Shown here in pieces: positions 25,047 through 33,982 of a stretch of 64,000 bases of DNA (within the stretch, counting starts at the first letter, position 1; each line of letters begins with the position of its first letter). The notes beneath the pieces were generated by a model. That model had not been told where the DNA came from and did no database searches. It worked only from the letters and a program-made list of their open reading frames with translations. A program made the translations under genes and the position numbers. The stretch comes from Chryseobacterium camelliae. GTDB lineage: Bacteria > Bacteroidota > Bacteroidia > Flavobacteriales > Weeksellaceae. The stretch covers positions 1,302,001-1,366,000 of the forward strand of contig NZ_CP022986.1 of NCBI RefSeq assembly GCF_002770595.1, written 5' to 3'.

Positions 25047-26150
25047 CTATTTAAGAGAAACCTCCACTTTCACGTTCATCCCGGTTCTCAGCCTTTTGGC
25101 GATATTTTTGTCAAGGTTCACAAAGTCAATCTTCACAGGAAGCCTTTGCACCACCTTTACGAAGTTACCGCTGGCATTATCGGGAGGAAGAATAGAGAAT
25201 GTGGCTCCGGTTGCCGGAGAAAACGAGCTTACCACTCCATCAAATTCCTGATCGGGGAAAGCATCAATCTCCACTTTCACTTTCTGGCCTTCCACCATTT
25301 TATCCACCTGGGTTTCCTTAAAGTTAGCCACTACCCATTTCTGGTCGTCTTTAACCAAAGCAAATAGCTGTGCTCCGGCCTGCAGGTATTGTCCGGCCTG
25401 GATTGGCACTTTTCCAACGTAACCGTCTTCAGGAGCAAGGATAACCGTGTACGAAAGGTTTAATTTAGCATTTTCCACATCTACTTCACGCTGCTTGGCC
25501 ACTGAACCAGCCACGCTGATCTGCTGTGAGCTTGCTGCGGTCTGTGAAGACGCGATATTGGTCTGTTGTGCAATCTGGTTTCTCTGATCAATTAACACCT
25601 GAAGCTGCTTATCTGCAGTCTGTTTTGCTGCTAAAGCCTGCTCATACTGCTGCTCAGTGATGGAATGGTCTTTTACCAGGTTGGCGTATCTTTTCAGATC
25701 CTGACTAGTTTTCCATACGTTGACTTTAGCAGCTTCAATCTGTGCGTTGGCTGTCGTCACCGCTGCCTGGGAAGAACCTATGTTCTTGGAAGTCGCTGTA
25801 GTAGATGCCTGAGCATTGGAAATATTGCTCTTAGCGGTTGCGAGTGCTGCTTCAGCCTGTTGCAGCGCTATTTTCTGGTCCCTGCTGTCCAGGACCACCA
25901 AGGTGTCCCCTTTTTTTACAAACTGGTTATCTTTTACTTTCACTTCGGTTACATAGCCCGATATTTTAGAGATTACGGGTGCCATATTGGACGTGATCTG
26001 TGCATCATCCGTTTCTTCATGAGACTGTCTGTATGTATAGGTATTGTACCCGTAGATTCCTCCTCCGATTAAAACAACCGCCAGGATAATAGGGAAAACC
26101 AGGCTTTTTTTCTTTTTTGGTTCCGCTGATGGTGTAGTATTATTTTCCAT
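25047..26150 (-). CDS. Periplasmic adaptor of efflux pump (HlyD/EmrA type)
   Basis: This 367-residue membrane-fusion protein has an N-terminal membrane anchor (about 15-33), a lipoyl half-domain (AQITSNMAPVISKISGYVTEV and VKKGDTLVVLD) and a long coiled-coil hairpin rich in Ala and Gln (about 85-215). The second lipoyl half (VILAPEDGYVGKVPIQAGQYL) and a beta-barrel follow. It bridges the DHA2 antiporter and the TolC channel. It starts 23 bases after the tolC-type stop in the same operon. Confidence 0.92.
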   Translation of the reverse strand: MENNTTPSAEPKKKKSLVFPIILAVVLIGGGIYGYNTYTYRQSHEETDDAQITSNMAPVISKISGYVTEVKVKDNQFVKKGDTLVVLDSRDQKIALQQAEAALATAKSNISNAQASTTATSKNIGSSQAAVTTANAQIEAAKVNVWKTSQDLKRYANLVKDHSITEQQYEQALAAKQTADKQLQVLIDQRNQIAQQTNIASSQTAASSQQISVAGSVAKQREVDVENAKLNLSYTVILAPEDGYVGKVPIQAGQYLQAGAQLFALVKDDQKWVVANFKETQVDKMVEGQKVKVEIDAFPDQEFDGVVSSFSPATGATFSILPPDNASGNFVKVVQRLPVKIDFVNLDKNIAKRLRTGMNVKVEVSLK

Positions 26151-26173
26151 TGTTGAGTATCGTTCTTGATTTT

Positions 26174-27484
26174 TTATTTATTTGTTAAAGTTCCTGTTGT
26201 CTGTAATAATTTTCTATAGGCCAGTGCTGCATCTGCTTTCGCATTGATTACGCCTACATTGGCGGCGATCTGTGCTGCGTCTGCATCCAGCAGTTCGGTC
26301 ATTGTCGCAAGGCCGTTGTCATATTTGTTTTTGGTAATCCTGTAATTCTCATTGGCCTGCTCTGCAGATTTCTCGAAAACGGCAATCCTCTTTTTAGAAT
26401 AGTCTGTATTCTGGTACTCCCTGTTGACATCAAGCTTGATGTTATCATTAAGCAGTTCATTAGTGGCAGCGAGCTGCATTTCACGGGCTTTAGACTGTTT
26501 CAATGAAGAGTTTTCCTTCCAGATATTGGACAGGTTGTATGAGATCCCGACACCAACGTTCACCGCATTATAAATGGTTAAAAACTTAGGAATATCTGCG
26601 GCCACATATCCTCCGGTAAAAGCAATGGAAGGCAGGTTTTCCGCTTTAGCGGATTTTGTCCCGAGTGCAGCCGCCTGTCTCTGTTTATCCAGCGCCTGAA
26701 GGTCTTTACGGTTTTCCCTGGCGGTACTGATGTAATAATCCACAGGTTTCATATCTTCCCCTTCCTCAATATAATTCTGGTCCACCTCTATTTCCGTGGT
26801 TTCCGGAATTCCCAGCAACAGGTCCATATTGATGTTGGCAATATTGTAGTTGTTTTTGGCTTCCAGCAGCTGGAGCTCAATATTGGATGTCTGGAGATTG
26901 GCTTTCAAACGGTCATTCCTTGCGATAACACCGTTGTTTTCAAGCTTCAGGAAAGTCTCATCCCTCTGCTGGGAGGCCGTAAGGTTTTCTTCCAGTACCC
27001 TGATCGCCTGATTGGCCTTGAAAAGGTTGTTATACGCCTGCGCTACATTATAGGCAATAGCGGTTTTATCATTTTCTGTATTGAGTTTGGAAGCTTCTAC
27101 GAGATATTTTGCTGATTCAATCCCATATTTTATTCTCCCGCCGCTGTAGATCGGAATACTGAGGTTGGCCGATCCGTAGGCTACCTGATGGACTTCAGGA
27201 CCGCCGCCGGCTACCCCGGGAAGTTTAATATTGATGTTGGGCTTCAGAGGGAGGTACATGTAACTTCCGGATACTTTAAGTTCCGGTAACTGCCTGTTTT
27301 TGGCCTCCAGAAGGTCGGCGGTAGCCTCTTCGATTTTTGCGGCATCGATTTTCAGGCTTTTGCTGTTCTGGATACCCAGCTGTACGGCTTCATCAAGGGT
27401 AAGGGTCCTTTTCTCCTGGGCATTTATGTTTGCGAAGCCCACGAACAGGGCCAGTGCAATAACGGAGTTATTTATTTTCTTCAT
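26174..27484 (-). CDS. TolC-family outer-membrane efflux channel
   Basis: This 436-residue protein has a signal peptide (ending FANINAQ) followed by two related halves of long helices, each with the OEP-type pattern of DEAVQLGIQNSKSLKIDAAKIEEA and the later NDRLKANLQTSNIELQLLEAKNNY. Such proteins form trimers making the outer-membrane exit tunnel. The gene start overlaps the end of the TetR gene by 17 bases, so the regulator and pump are translated from one message. Confidence 0.92.
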   Translation of the reverse strand: MKKINNSVIALALFVGFANINAQEKRTLTLDEAVQLGIQNSKSLKIDAAKIEEATADLLEAKNRQLPELKVSGSYMYLPLKPNINIKLPGVAGGGPEVHQVAYGSANLSIPIYSGGRIKYGIESAKYLVEASKLNTENDKTAIAYNVAQAYNNLFKANQAIRVLEENLTASQQRDETFLKLENNGVIARNDRLKANLQTSNIELQLLEAKNNYNIANINMDLLLGIPETTEIEVDQNYIEEGEDMKPVDYYISTARENRKDLQALDKQRQAAALGTKSAKAENLPSIAFTGGYVAADIPKFLTIYNAVNVGVGISYNLSNIWKENSSLKQSKAREMQLAATNELLNDNIKLDVNREYQNTDYSKKRIAVFEKSAEQANENYRITKNKYDNGLATMTELLDADAAQIAANVGVINAKADAALAYRKLLQTTGTLTNK

Positions 27485-28094
27485 AACCTAAAAGGTCTTT
27501 TAATATGTATTTAATGTGTGTATTGAGCTCGCTGTAATATTCTTCATCAAAAACATCTTCATCATCAGTATTGTTTAAAAATTCCTTGTACATCTCCTTG
27601 GCATTGGAGGCATAAAACAGGGTTCCGCTTACGGTAGAATGCAACAGATAAATAGGAGGCCTTTTGGTAAATACCCCACTCTTCAGTCCGGCTTCCAGGA
27701 TCTGCGAATACAGCCCGATAAATCCCAGTTTGGTCTGTTTCAGAAACTCTATGATCTGCAGGCTTTTGGTATGGAGCTGTTCCCGCTGCATGATCCTGTA
27801 AAAACATTTGTGTACTTTTACCCTTTCTGTAAACTGATCGACCAGCTTCTCTATTTTTACCCATTCATTGATATCGGTCCTGTCCATAATATCCTTCGAA
27901 AGGAACTGGCCTTCATTCATCCTGTACTCCACCAGCTTTTCATACAGCTTTTCTTTAGAACCGAAATAATAGGAAATCATAGAGATGTTTACATTGGCTG
28001 CTTTGGCTATTTCGCGAGTGGAAGTTCCTTCAAACCCTTTTTCCGCAAAAAGGCTTTCAGCAGCAAATAAAATATTCTCTTCTTTTGATATCAT
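27468..28094 (-). CDS. TetR/AcrR-family regulator of the efflux operon
   Basis: This 208-residue protein has a TetR N-terminal HTH (ENILFAAESLFAEKGFEGTSTREIAKAANVNISMISYYFGSKEKLYEKL), followed by a helical ligand domain that is less conserved. It is the first gene of the operon it presumably controls. A perfect 16-bp palindrome overlaps the -33 element of the promoter just upstream, the classic layout for a repressor released by pump substrates. Confidence 0.93.
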   Translation of the reverse strand: MISKEENILFAAESLFAEKGFEGTSTREIAKAANVNISMISYYFGSKEKLYEKLVEYRMNEGQFLSKDIMDRTDINEWVKIEKLVDQFTERVKVHKCFYRIMQREQLHTKSLQIIEFLKQTKLGFIGLYSQILEAGLKSGVFTKRPPIYLLHSTVSGTLFYASNAKEMYKEFLNNTDDEDVFDEEYYSELNTHIKYILKDLLGYEENK

Positions 28095-28116
28095 GTATAC
28101 TTCTATTTTCCGGGTG

Positions 28117-28156
28117 CAAAGATAATCAAGATTTAAATAAAATCAAACGTTTGATT
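28117..28156 (-). promoter_or_regulatory. Promoter and TetR operator of the efflux operon
   Basis: On the minus strand, TTG (28144-28146), a 19-base spacer and TATCTTTG (28117-28124) form a consensus promoter. The perfect palindrome AATCAAACGTTTGATT (28141-28156) covers the TTG, so a bound dimer would block RNA polymerase. Confidence 0.78.
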
Positions 28157-28312
28157 GATTTTTAATTTATTTTTAATTTTTGCTTAATACAGGTCTGCAA
28201 AAAACATGATTTAAACTCAATAGTACTTGGATAAAAGCTGAAGCTATCCGATGCTCATCAATAATCAATCCAAAAAAATAATTGCTGGAAATACAAAGCA
28301 AGGGATGCATAT

Positions 28313-28335
28313 AAAAAACTGACTTAAAATCAGTT
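28313..28335 (-). terminator. Terminator of holB
   Basis: Read on the minus strand, the stem AACTGA/TCAGTT with a 7-base loop runs into a T-tract, about 55 bases after the stop. The stem is short. Confidence 0.5.
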
Positions 28336-28389
28336 AAGCATCAGTAAAACATTCTGTCCTGACAATAATAATACTGGAAAGGGATGGTT

Positions 28390-29511
28390 TTATGGCGTAC
28401 TTTTGTGAATGTACCGGGACAGCTTTATTCCCAGGTCCGTCCAGACAATCTTGGGGTTCCCGTTACGGGTAAGATGCAGGTCTGCCGTATTGATTTCTTC
28501 TAAAATACTTTCAATATTCGCTCCGCTGATGAATTTTGAAAATCCGGGCCAGTTGAAACCGTTGGCATTGATTTTTTTGTACACCAGGTTTTCCGACTGG
28601 TAATTCTGAAGCAGGGCCAGCCTGAAGATTTCCGAACAGTAATCGAGGAAATTCTTCTGCTTTTCACGGTTCCATCCTGCAATATCCCGTGCCCACGTGA
28701 TAATGCTCCTGAGCTGTTGCGGCTTCTTCTTGACCTGGAATGCATCGCGCACCCACTGGACAAACAGCCGTTCGAATTCTTCATTTTTACTTCCTGAACG
28801 CAGCAGTTTAAGGGCATCGTTCAGGTTTCCCTGGGCTTCATGGATGATTTCTTTTGCCTTTTCCGAAGTAACCGCATGATGGCGGGCCAGGTACTGTTCA
28901 AGATCCTCATCGGTAATCCTGGGTACTTCTACAATCTGTGTCCGCGAAAGGATGGTCGGGAGGATGTCATTGCTGCTTTCCGCGGTAAGGATAATGACGG
29001 TTTTGGCAGGCGGTTCCTCAAGAAACTTCAGGAATTTATTGGCTGCAGCGACGTTCATTTTATCCGCCCGCCATACAATCAGGATTTTGGTGCCGCCTTC
29101 AAAGCTTTTCAGGGCGAATTTCTGGTTCTGGTCATCCACTTCATCGGCTGAAATAAACAGCTGCTTGTTTTCCGAATCCAGGAAAGCCGTCCAATCGTCA
29201 TAACTCGAATACGGAGAGCTGATCATCATATCCCTGAAAGACTCGAACTTATTTTTGCTTAAGGAATTTTTACCATCTGTATATACCGGAAAGCTGAAAT
29301 GCAGGTCCAGGTGGTTAAGGTGGTCTACTTTTGAAGCGGCATGCCCATGCTCCCGCTGCAGGATTTCCCTGGCATAGGCTAGCGCCAGAGGAAAGGTTCC
29401 GTATCCCTCTTTTCCCACAAAAAGCTGGGCATGGCTCACCCTGTTTTCATCGATACTGTCCCGGAGAAGTTTTTTCAGATTCTCCTGTCCGGCAATGTGC
29501 TCCCAATTCAT
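28390..29511 (-). CDS. holB: DNA polymerase III subunit delta-prime
   Basis: This 373-residue protein of the clamp-loader family helps load the sliding clamp at replication forks. It shows VSHAQLFVGKEGYGTFPLALAYA (a degenerate P-loop, as usual in delta-prime), the sensor-like stretch ILIVWRADKMNVAAANKFLKFLEEPP, and SRTQIVEVPRI with the SRC-like Ser-Arg. The Zn-binding Cys cluster of the E. coli protein is lacking, which is normal in this phylum. The ATG is only 4 bases after a full TATCTTTG box, so the message may be leaderless. Confidence 0.9.
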   Translation of the reverse strand: MNWEHIAGQENLKKLLRDSIDENRVSHAQLFVGKEGYGTFPLALAYAREILQREHGHAASKVDHLNHLDLHFSFPVYTDGKNSLSKNKFESFRDMMISSPYSSYDDWTAFLDSENKQLFISADEVDDQNQKFALKSFEGGTKILIVWRADKMNVAAANKFLKFLEEPPAKTVIILTAESSNDILPTILSRTQIVEVPRITDEDLEQYLARHHAVTSEKAKEIIHEAQGNLNDALKLLRSGSKNEEFERLFVQWVRDAFQVKKKPQQLRSIITWARDIAGWNREKQKNFLDYCSEIFRLALLQNYQSENLVYKKINANGFNWPGFSKFISGANIESILEEINTADLHLTRNGNPKIVWTDLGIKLSRYIHKSTP

Positions 29512-29921
29512 GGCCCAAAGATAAAAATTTGCGGTTTATTATGCGTTAATTTTATTTTATAAGTGAATCCATAGTGCTTTAAATGATTTGTTGGCATCTC
29601 CACCACTTTAAAGATTCACACATGATGTTCAAATGCTTCTGAAACGGTACAATCTAAATGCAGGTCCTATCAGACAGTATTTTGAAAGCTAAAATCATTT
29701 GCTCTCCTGATTTCATAAACGAGTCCAATATATTTTGTAATACGTTTAAACCCTATTTTCCAGCATCATAACAACATGATCTTCCCCTCAAATTTGCTGA
29801 TAACAAAGCCGGTCAATCACAGGTTATCCCCCGCTTCATCCCCTTAACAAACTTTAACCTCAGGAAATTTTTACAATTCATTAATATTTAAGATATTTGC
29901 GCATTATTTTAAAAATAAAGA
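29512..29921. other. Intergenic stretch: two divergent promoters, otherwise empty
   Basis: The holB -7 box TATCTTTG (minus strand) lies at 29516-29523. A near-match GATATTTG at 29892-29899 precedes the outer-membrane protein gene. The about 370 bases between show no coding frame, RNA gene or repeat that I can support. Confidence 0.6.
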
Positions 29922-31205
29922 ATGAAAAAAATCTTTGTACTATCATTCATATCAGTTGGGTATTTCCTAAATGCACAGAGTATCAGTAATTCACCCTATG
30001 CAACCTACGGAATCGGAGATGTAAAATATGATAATACGATCGAAACTTCCTCTATGGGAGGTATATCTACCGCTTTTGTCAGCGATTTCAGCAGCAGCTT
30101 CAATTTTGCTAACCCTGCGAATAATGCCAATTTCGAACTTACGAGCATCAGGCTGGAAGCAACGAATGAAAACAATTACTTCAAGACTAACTATAATAAT
30201 ACGAAGGTTACCAAACATTCTACGTATCTTTCCAATATTGCCCTGGCATTCCCTTTATCACCAAAAGTGAAAATGGGACTTTCCTATCAGCCCTACAGTT
30301 CCAAAAGCTATGACATCATACATTCCGAGACCCTGGCCAACGGTAATATCGTAGCCAACAGGTTCAGAGGAAGCGGAACGCTGAATACGGCACAGGCTGC
30401 CCTTTCCTATAAGGTAAGCGACCAGTTTTCCGTAGGGGCAAGAGCAAACTTATATTTCGGAAAGCTAAATGACCTTAATGAACTGGCGTATTCCAACGCA
30501 GAACTGATTAACGGTTATGAGACCAGCAACAGCATCCATAACTTCAACTTTACATTAGGAGCCAATTACCAGCACCTGAATACCCGCACCGATCGTAAAT
30601 TTACCATCGGGGCCACCACAACGTTCGGAAACACCAGCAACATGACGACGGATTACGTCAACAGTACTTATTTCTATTCTGATGCTGCAGCAACTACAAA
30701 AAGCAACGAAAGCATTATTGAGCAGAAGAGCACCAACTCCAAAAATCTTCTTCCTTTTCAGGCATCCCTGGGTTTAGGATACGGTGAAGAAAACAGATGG
30801 TTCCTTTCTGTTCAGGGAGATTATAAAAAAGGCGAAAGCATTGCCTATTTCGGAAGCAGCCTGGATTTACAGGACTCTTACCGGATTTCTGCCGGAGGAT
30901 GGTACCTGCCGAACTACAACAACTTCAGAAGTTATTTCTCCCGCGTGGTATACCGTTACGGGGCTTTCTACGAAAAAGGGAACCTGCAGATTGCCGGAAC
31001 CAACATCAATAAGTTCGGACTTACCGGAGGGGTTCTTCTTCCATTCAAAAATAGCAGCATCACCCGTATGAGCGGACTGGAGCTCGGACTGGAAGTAGGA
31101 AAAAGAGGAACTCTTAAAAACAACCTGATCAACCAGAATTACATCAACATCAAAGTAGGCTTCAATTTTGCCGACAAATGGTTCAGAAAAACACTGTACA
31201 ATTAA
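29922..31205 (+). CDS. Outer-membrane beta-barrel protein upstream of lptC
   Basis: This 427-residue protein has a signal peptide (ending FLNAQ) and an opening SISNSPYATYGIGD followed by many amphipathic strands with alternating aromatics, ending at KWFRKTLYN. The start resembles FadL-like barrels of Bacteroidota (MGGISTAF after a PYATYGIGD box). It directly precedes lptC with one base between stop and start, an order conserved in flavobacteria. Substrate is unknown. Any link to LPS transport is inferred from position only. Confidence 0.8.
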   Translation: MKKIFVLSFISVGYFLNAQSISNSPYATYGIGDVKYDNTIETSSMGGISTAFVSDFSSSFNFANPANNANFELTSIRLEATNENNYFKTNYNNTKVTKHSTYLSNIALAFPLSPKVKMGLSYQPYSSKSYDIIHSETLANGNIVANRFRGSGTLNTAQAALSYKVSDQFSVGARANLYFGKLNDLNELAYSNAELINGYETSNSIHNFNFTLGANYQHLNTRTDRKFTIGATTTFGNTSNMTTDYVNSTYFYSDAAATTKSNESIIEQKSTNSKNLLPFQASLGLGYGEENRWFLSVQGDYKKGESIAYFGSSLDLQDSYRISAGGWYLPNYNNFRSYFSRVVYRYGAFYEKGNLQIAGTNINKFGLTGGVLLPFKNSSITRMSGLELGLEVGKRGTLKNNLINQNYINIKVGFNFADKWFRKTLYN

Positions 31206-31206
31206 G

Positions 31207-31800
31207 ATGGAATTCTTGAGAAACATATTCATTAAAAAAAATATAGCATACCTTTTCAGTTGTGCTATATTTTTTATGACCATGTCCTGTGAGGAAGACC
31301 TTACCAAATCCAAAGATAACCAGAGCCGGAACTTCCCGTCAGAAATCATCCATAATGCCCATATCACCAAGAGGGATTCAGGATTTGTCACGATGAAAGC
31401 CATTGCTCCCATCATAGAAAAATATGAGCTGATAGACAGTCCGTATATCGTGGCTAAAAAAGGGATTGACATTGAGTTTTTCGATAAGAAGAAACCAAAA
31501 GTCCCGGGAAAGATCACTGCAAAATATGCCCGCATCTTTGAATACAAAAAATTCTATGAAGCCAAAGGCAATGTAAGGATCACCACCAACGAAGGCCAGC
31601 GTTTTGCCATGCAGAGCGTATACTGGGACCAGAAAAAGAACCGGATCTATACGCATGACACGGTATTTGTAACCATGGAAGACGGTTCTACCCTGGTAGG
31701 AGCCAAAGGAATGACCGCTAAAGACGACTTTTCCGAGTATACGTTCTTTGACAATACCGGGGATTTCAGTTCAAAGCAACTTTCCGAAAGTAAAAGATAA
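31207..31800 (+). CDS. lptC: LPS export ABC transporter periplasmic protein LptC
   Basis: This protein of about 197 residues has an N-terminal membrane helix (about 12-29, with a Cys-rich end) followed by the LptC/OstA-like jellyroll pattern: GIDIEFFDKKKPKVPGKITAKYARIFEYKKFYEAKGNVRI and the final strand KDDFSEYTFFDNTG. LptC links the inner-membrane LptBFG pump to the LptA bridge. I use the ATG at 31207, because a longer frame starts with TTG inside the preceding gene. The anmK gene follows by 8 bases. Confidence 0.85.
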   Translation: MEFLRNIFIKKNIAYLFSCAIFFMTMSCEEDLTKSKDNQSRNFPSEIIHNAHITKRDSGFVTMKAIAPIIEKYELIDSPYIVAKKGIDIEFFDKKKPKVPGKITAKYARIFEYKKFYEAKGNVRITTNEGQRFAMQSVYWDQKKNRIYTHDTVFVTMEDGSTLVGAKGMTAKDDFSEYTFFDNTGDFSSKQLSESKR

Positions 31801-31808
31801 TTCCGGGT

Positions 31809-32855
31809 ATGACTTTTCACGCAATCGGGCTCATGTCCGGAACAAGTTTAGACGGACTGGATCTCTGTTTTGCCGAATTTGAAAAAACAGGAACCACCTG
31901 GACGTTCAGGATCCTTAAGGCTGAAACACTTCCCTACTCTGAAGACTGGGAAAACAAACTCAGGAATTCAATCCTGCTTTCTGCCCAAGAACTGCTGGAA
32001 CTGCATTCGGAATACGGGTATTACCTCGGAAAACAGGTTAAAGAATTCATTCACAGGCATCGGCTTGACAATATCAGCCTGATCGCATCCCACGGTCACA
32101 CGGTTTTCCATCAGCCGGAGAAAAAATTCACATTACAGATCGGTGACGGCAGAGCCATCAAACTGGAAACCGGATTACCGGTCATCTATGATTTCAGAAG
32201 CCAGGACGTCCTGATGGGCGGCAACGGAGCACCGCTGGTTCCAATCGGTGACGAACTGCTTTTTTCCCGATACAGCGCCTGCCTCAACCTGGGTGGGTTT
32301 TCCAATATTTCTTTATCATGGGAAGGAGAAAGGATTGCTTTTGATATCGCACCGGTGAATATTGTCCTGAATTATTTAGCACAGCAGCTTCATAAAAGTT
32401 TTGATGAAAATGGTGCCTTAGCAGAAAAGGGGCATATCCATGAAGATTTACTTGACCGGCTTAACGCATTAGACTTCTATCATCATTCCCACCCTAAATC
32501 ATTAGGCGTGGAATGGTGCCTTCAGCACATATTTCCGGCCTTTGAAAATAGGGAAACCACAGATGCCCTGGCTACCTTTACAGAACATGCGGCCCAGCAG
32601 ATTTCGGCTGTCATCAATATCTATCCTATAAAAGACATCCTGATTACCGGCGGCGGCGCGTACAATACCCTTCTGATTGAAAAAATAAAGTCAAAGACAA
32701 AAGCTTCCATCATCATTCCCGAAAAAGAGATCATCGATTACAAGGAAGCGCTGATATTCGCTTTCATGGGTGTTTTAAGAATGAACAATGAGGTTAATGT
32801 GCTGTCTTCTGCAACGGGAAGCAATGCTGATCATTGTTCAGGCATAATGGCTTAA
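31809..32855 (+). CDS. anmK: Anhydro-N-acetylmuramic acid kinase
   Basis: This 348-residue enzyme of the hexokinase/actin fold phosphorylates anhydroMurNAc recovered from peptidoglycan, opening the 1,6-anhydro bridge. Motifs are GLMSGTSLDGLDL (phosphate 1), SHGHTVFHQP (catalytic region), QIGDGRAIKLETGLPVIYDFRSQDVLMGGNGAPLVPIGD, and ILITGGGAYNTLLI (adenosine). It ends an operon after the barrel protein and lptC. Confidence 0.95.
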   Translation: MTFHAIGLMSGTSLDGLDLCFAEFEKTGTTWTFRILKAETLPYSEDWENKLRNSILLSAQELLELHSEYGYYLGKQVKEFIHRHRLDNISLIASHGHTVFHQPEKKFTLQIGDGRAIKLETGLPVIYDFRSQDVLMGGNGAPLVPIGDELLFSRYSACLNLGGFSNISLSWEGERIAFDIAPVNIVLNYLAQQLHKSFDENGALAEKGHIHEDLLDRLNALDFYHHSHPKSLGVEWCLQHIFPAFENRETTDALATFTEHAAQQISAVINIYPIKDILITGGGAYNTLLIEKIKSKTKASIIIPEKEIIDYKEALIFAFMGVLRMNNEVNVLSSATGSNADHCSGIMA

Positions 32856-33044
32856 AAGGAAATTTCACAGCCAGGTATTTCATTTTCCAGTCCTACCTTC
32901 TGCTACTTTTATCATTTTAAGTAGCCCTCCTTTTGCTGACTTTCTGTATGCAGTATCAAACTACGATTTTGTTTTGCATGCAGGACAGATCATGAAAATT
33001 TGTATTTTTACCGTAATCATCAAACCATAATAACCGGTAAAAGA

Positions 33045-33914
33045 ATGGCACCAGTTCCCCAGATCAAAACCTATCATTTTCTGCCCTGCAAATATGGTTC
33101 AGAGCTGCTACTGGATATCGGGCGTATTGAAACATTAAAAAATTATGTATTGAACACTGCCCTGCATCAGCTCAGTTTTTACGAAATCATTTTCATCCGG
33201 GAGGGATCTGGAACATTTGTGCTGGATGAAAATAAAATATTAATACATCCGAGAACCGTTATTTTCACCAGTCCGGGCCAGATTCGCCGATGGGAAATTG
33301 AAGAAGAAGTCAGAGGGTATACGCTGTTCTTTGAGAAAGATTTTCTCCACCTGTTTTTTTCGGATGAGTTGTTTCTGTATCGATTTCAATACTTTCACCA
33401 ATATTCGCATCCGTCAGAAATGCAGATCGGTGAAATATCCTTCGGGAAATGCTTAGAACTTCTGCAAGAAACAGAACTTGAATTTGAACATATTCAGAAT
33501 GACAGCAATCACCTCATTCGGTCACTTTTATATCAGTTGCTCATCCTGCTCAACCGCTATTATGCGGATGCCTACCATGTTCAGCGGGATACCTTTATCC
33601 ATCCGGATTTCTACAGATTCCGGTCTTTGCTGGAAAAAAAATTCTTAGAGGAGCAGACTGTTGAAGCCTATACTAAAATGCTGAATGTGAGCCCCGGATT
33701 CCTGAATAAGATATGCAGGCAATTCAGTGGTTTATCAGCACAACAGATGATTCATAACAAACTGATTTCGGAAATAAAGAAACAGCTTTATCAGAACAAA
33801 TCAGCCAAAGAAGTTGGATACGAATTCGGATTTTCAGATCCCTCCAATTTCAACCGCTTCTTTAAAAAAATCACCCGTATGACTCCCCGGCAATACCAAA
33901 AGGGGTTAAAATGA
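33045..33914 (+). CDS. AraC-family transcription regulator
   Basis: This protein of about 289 residues has an N-terminal cupin-like sensing domain (YEIIFIREGSGTFVLDENKILIHPRTVIFTSPGQIRRWEI) and two C-terminal HTH motifs, the second with AKEVGYEFGFSDPSNFNRFFKKITRMTPRQYQ. The class usually responds to sugars or signals. I use the ATG at 33045; the frame continues upstream only to a TTG. It precedes a secreted beta-helix protein gene by 68 bases and is a plausible regulator of it. Confidence 0.9.
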   Translation: MAPVPQIKTYHFLPCKYGSELLLDIGRIETLKNYVLNTALHQLSFYEIIFIREGSGTFVLDENKILIHPRTVIFTSPGQIRRWEIEEEVRGYTLFFEKDFLHLFFSDELFLYRFQYFHQYSHPSEMQIGEISFGKCLELLQETELEFEHIQNDSNHLIRSLLYQLLILLNRYYADAYHVQRDTFIHPDFYRFRSLLEKKFLEEQTVEAYTKMLNVSPGFLNKICRQFSGLSAQQMIHNKLISEIKKQLYQNKSAKEVGYEFGFSDPSNFNRFFKKITRMTPRQYQKGLK

Positions 33915-33982
33915 CCTTTCTAAATACAAAATGACCTTTTCGCAGGGTACCCATATTCCTAATTTTACAGAAAAAAAGGAAT

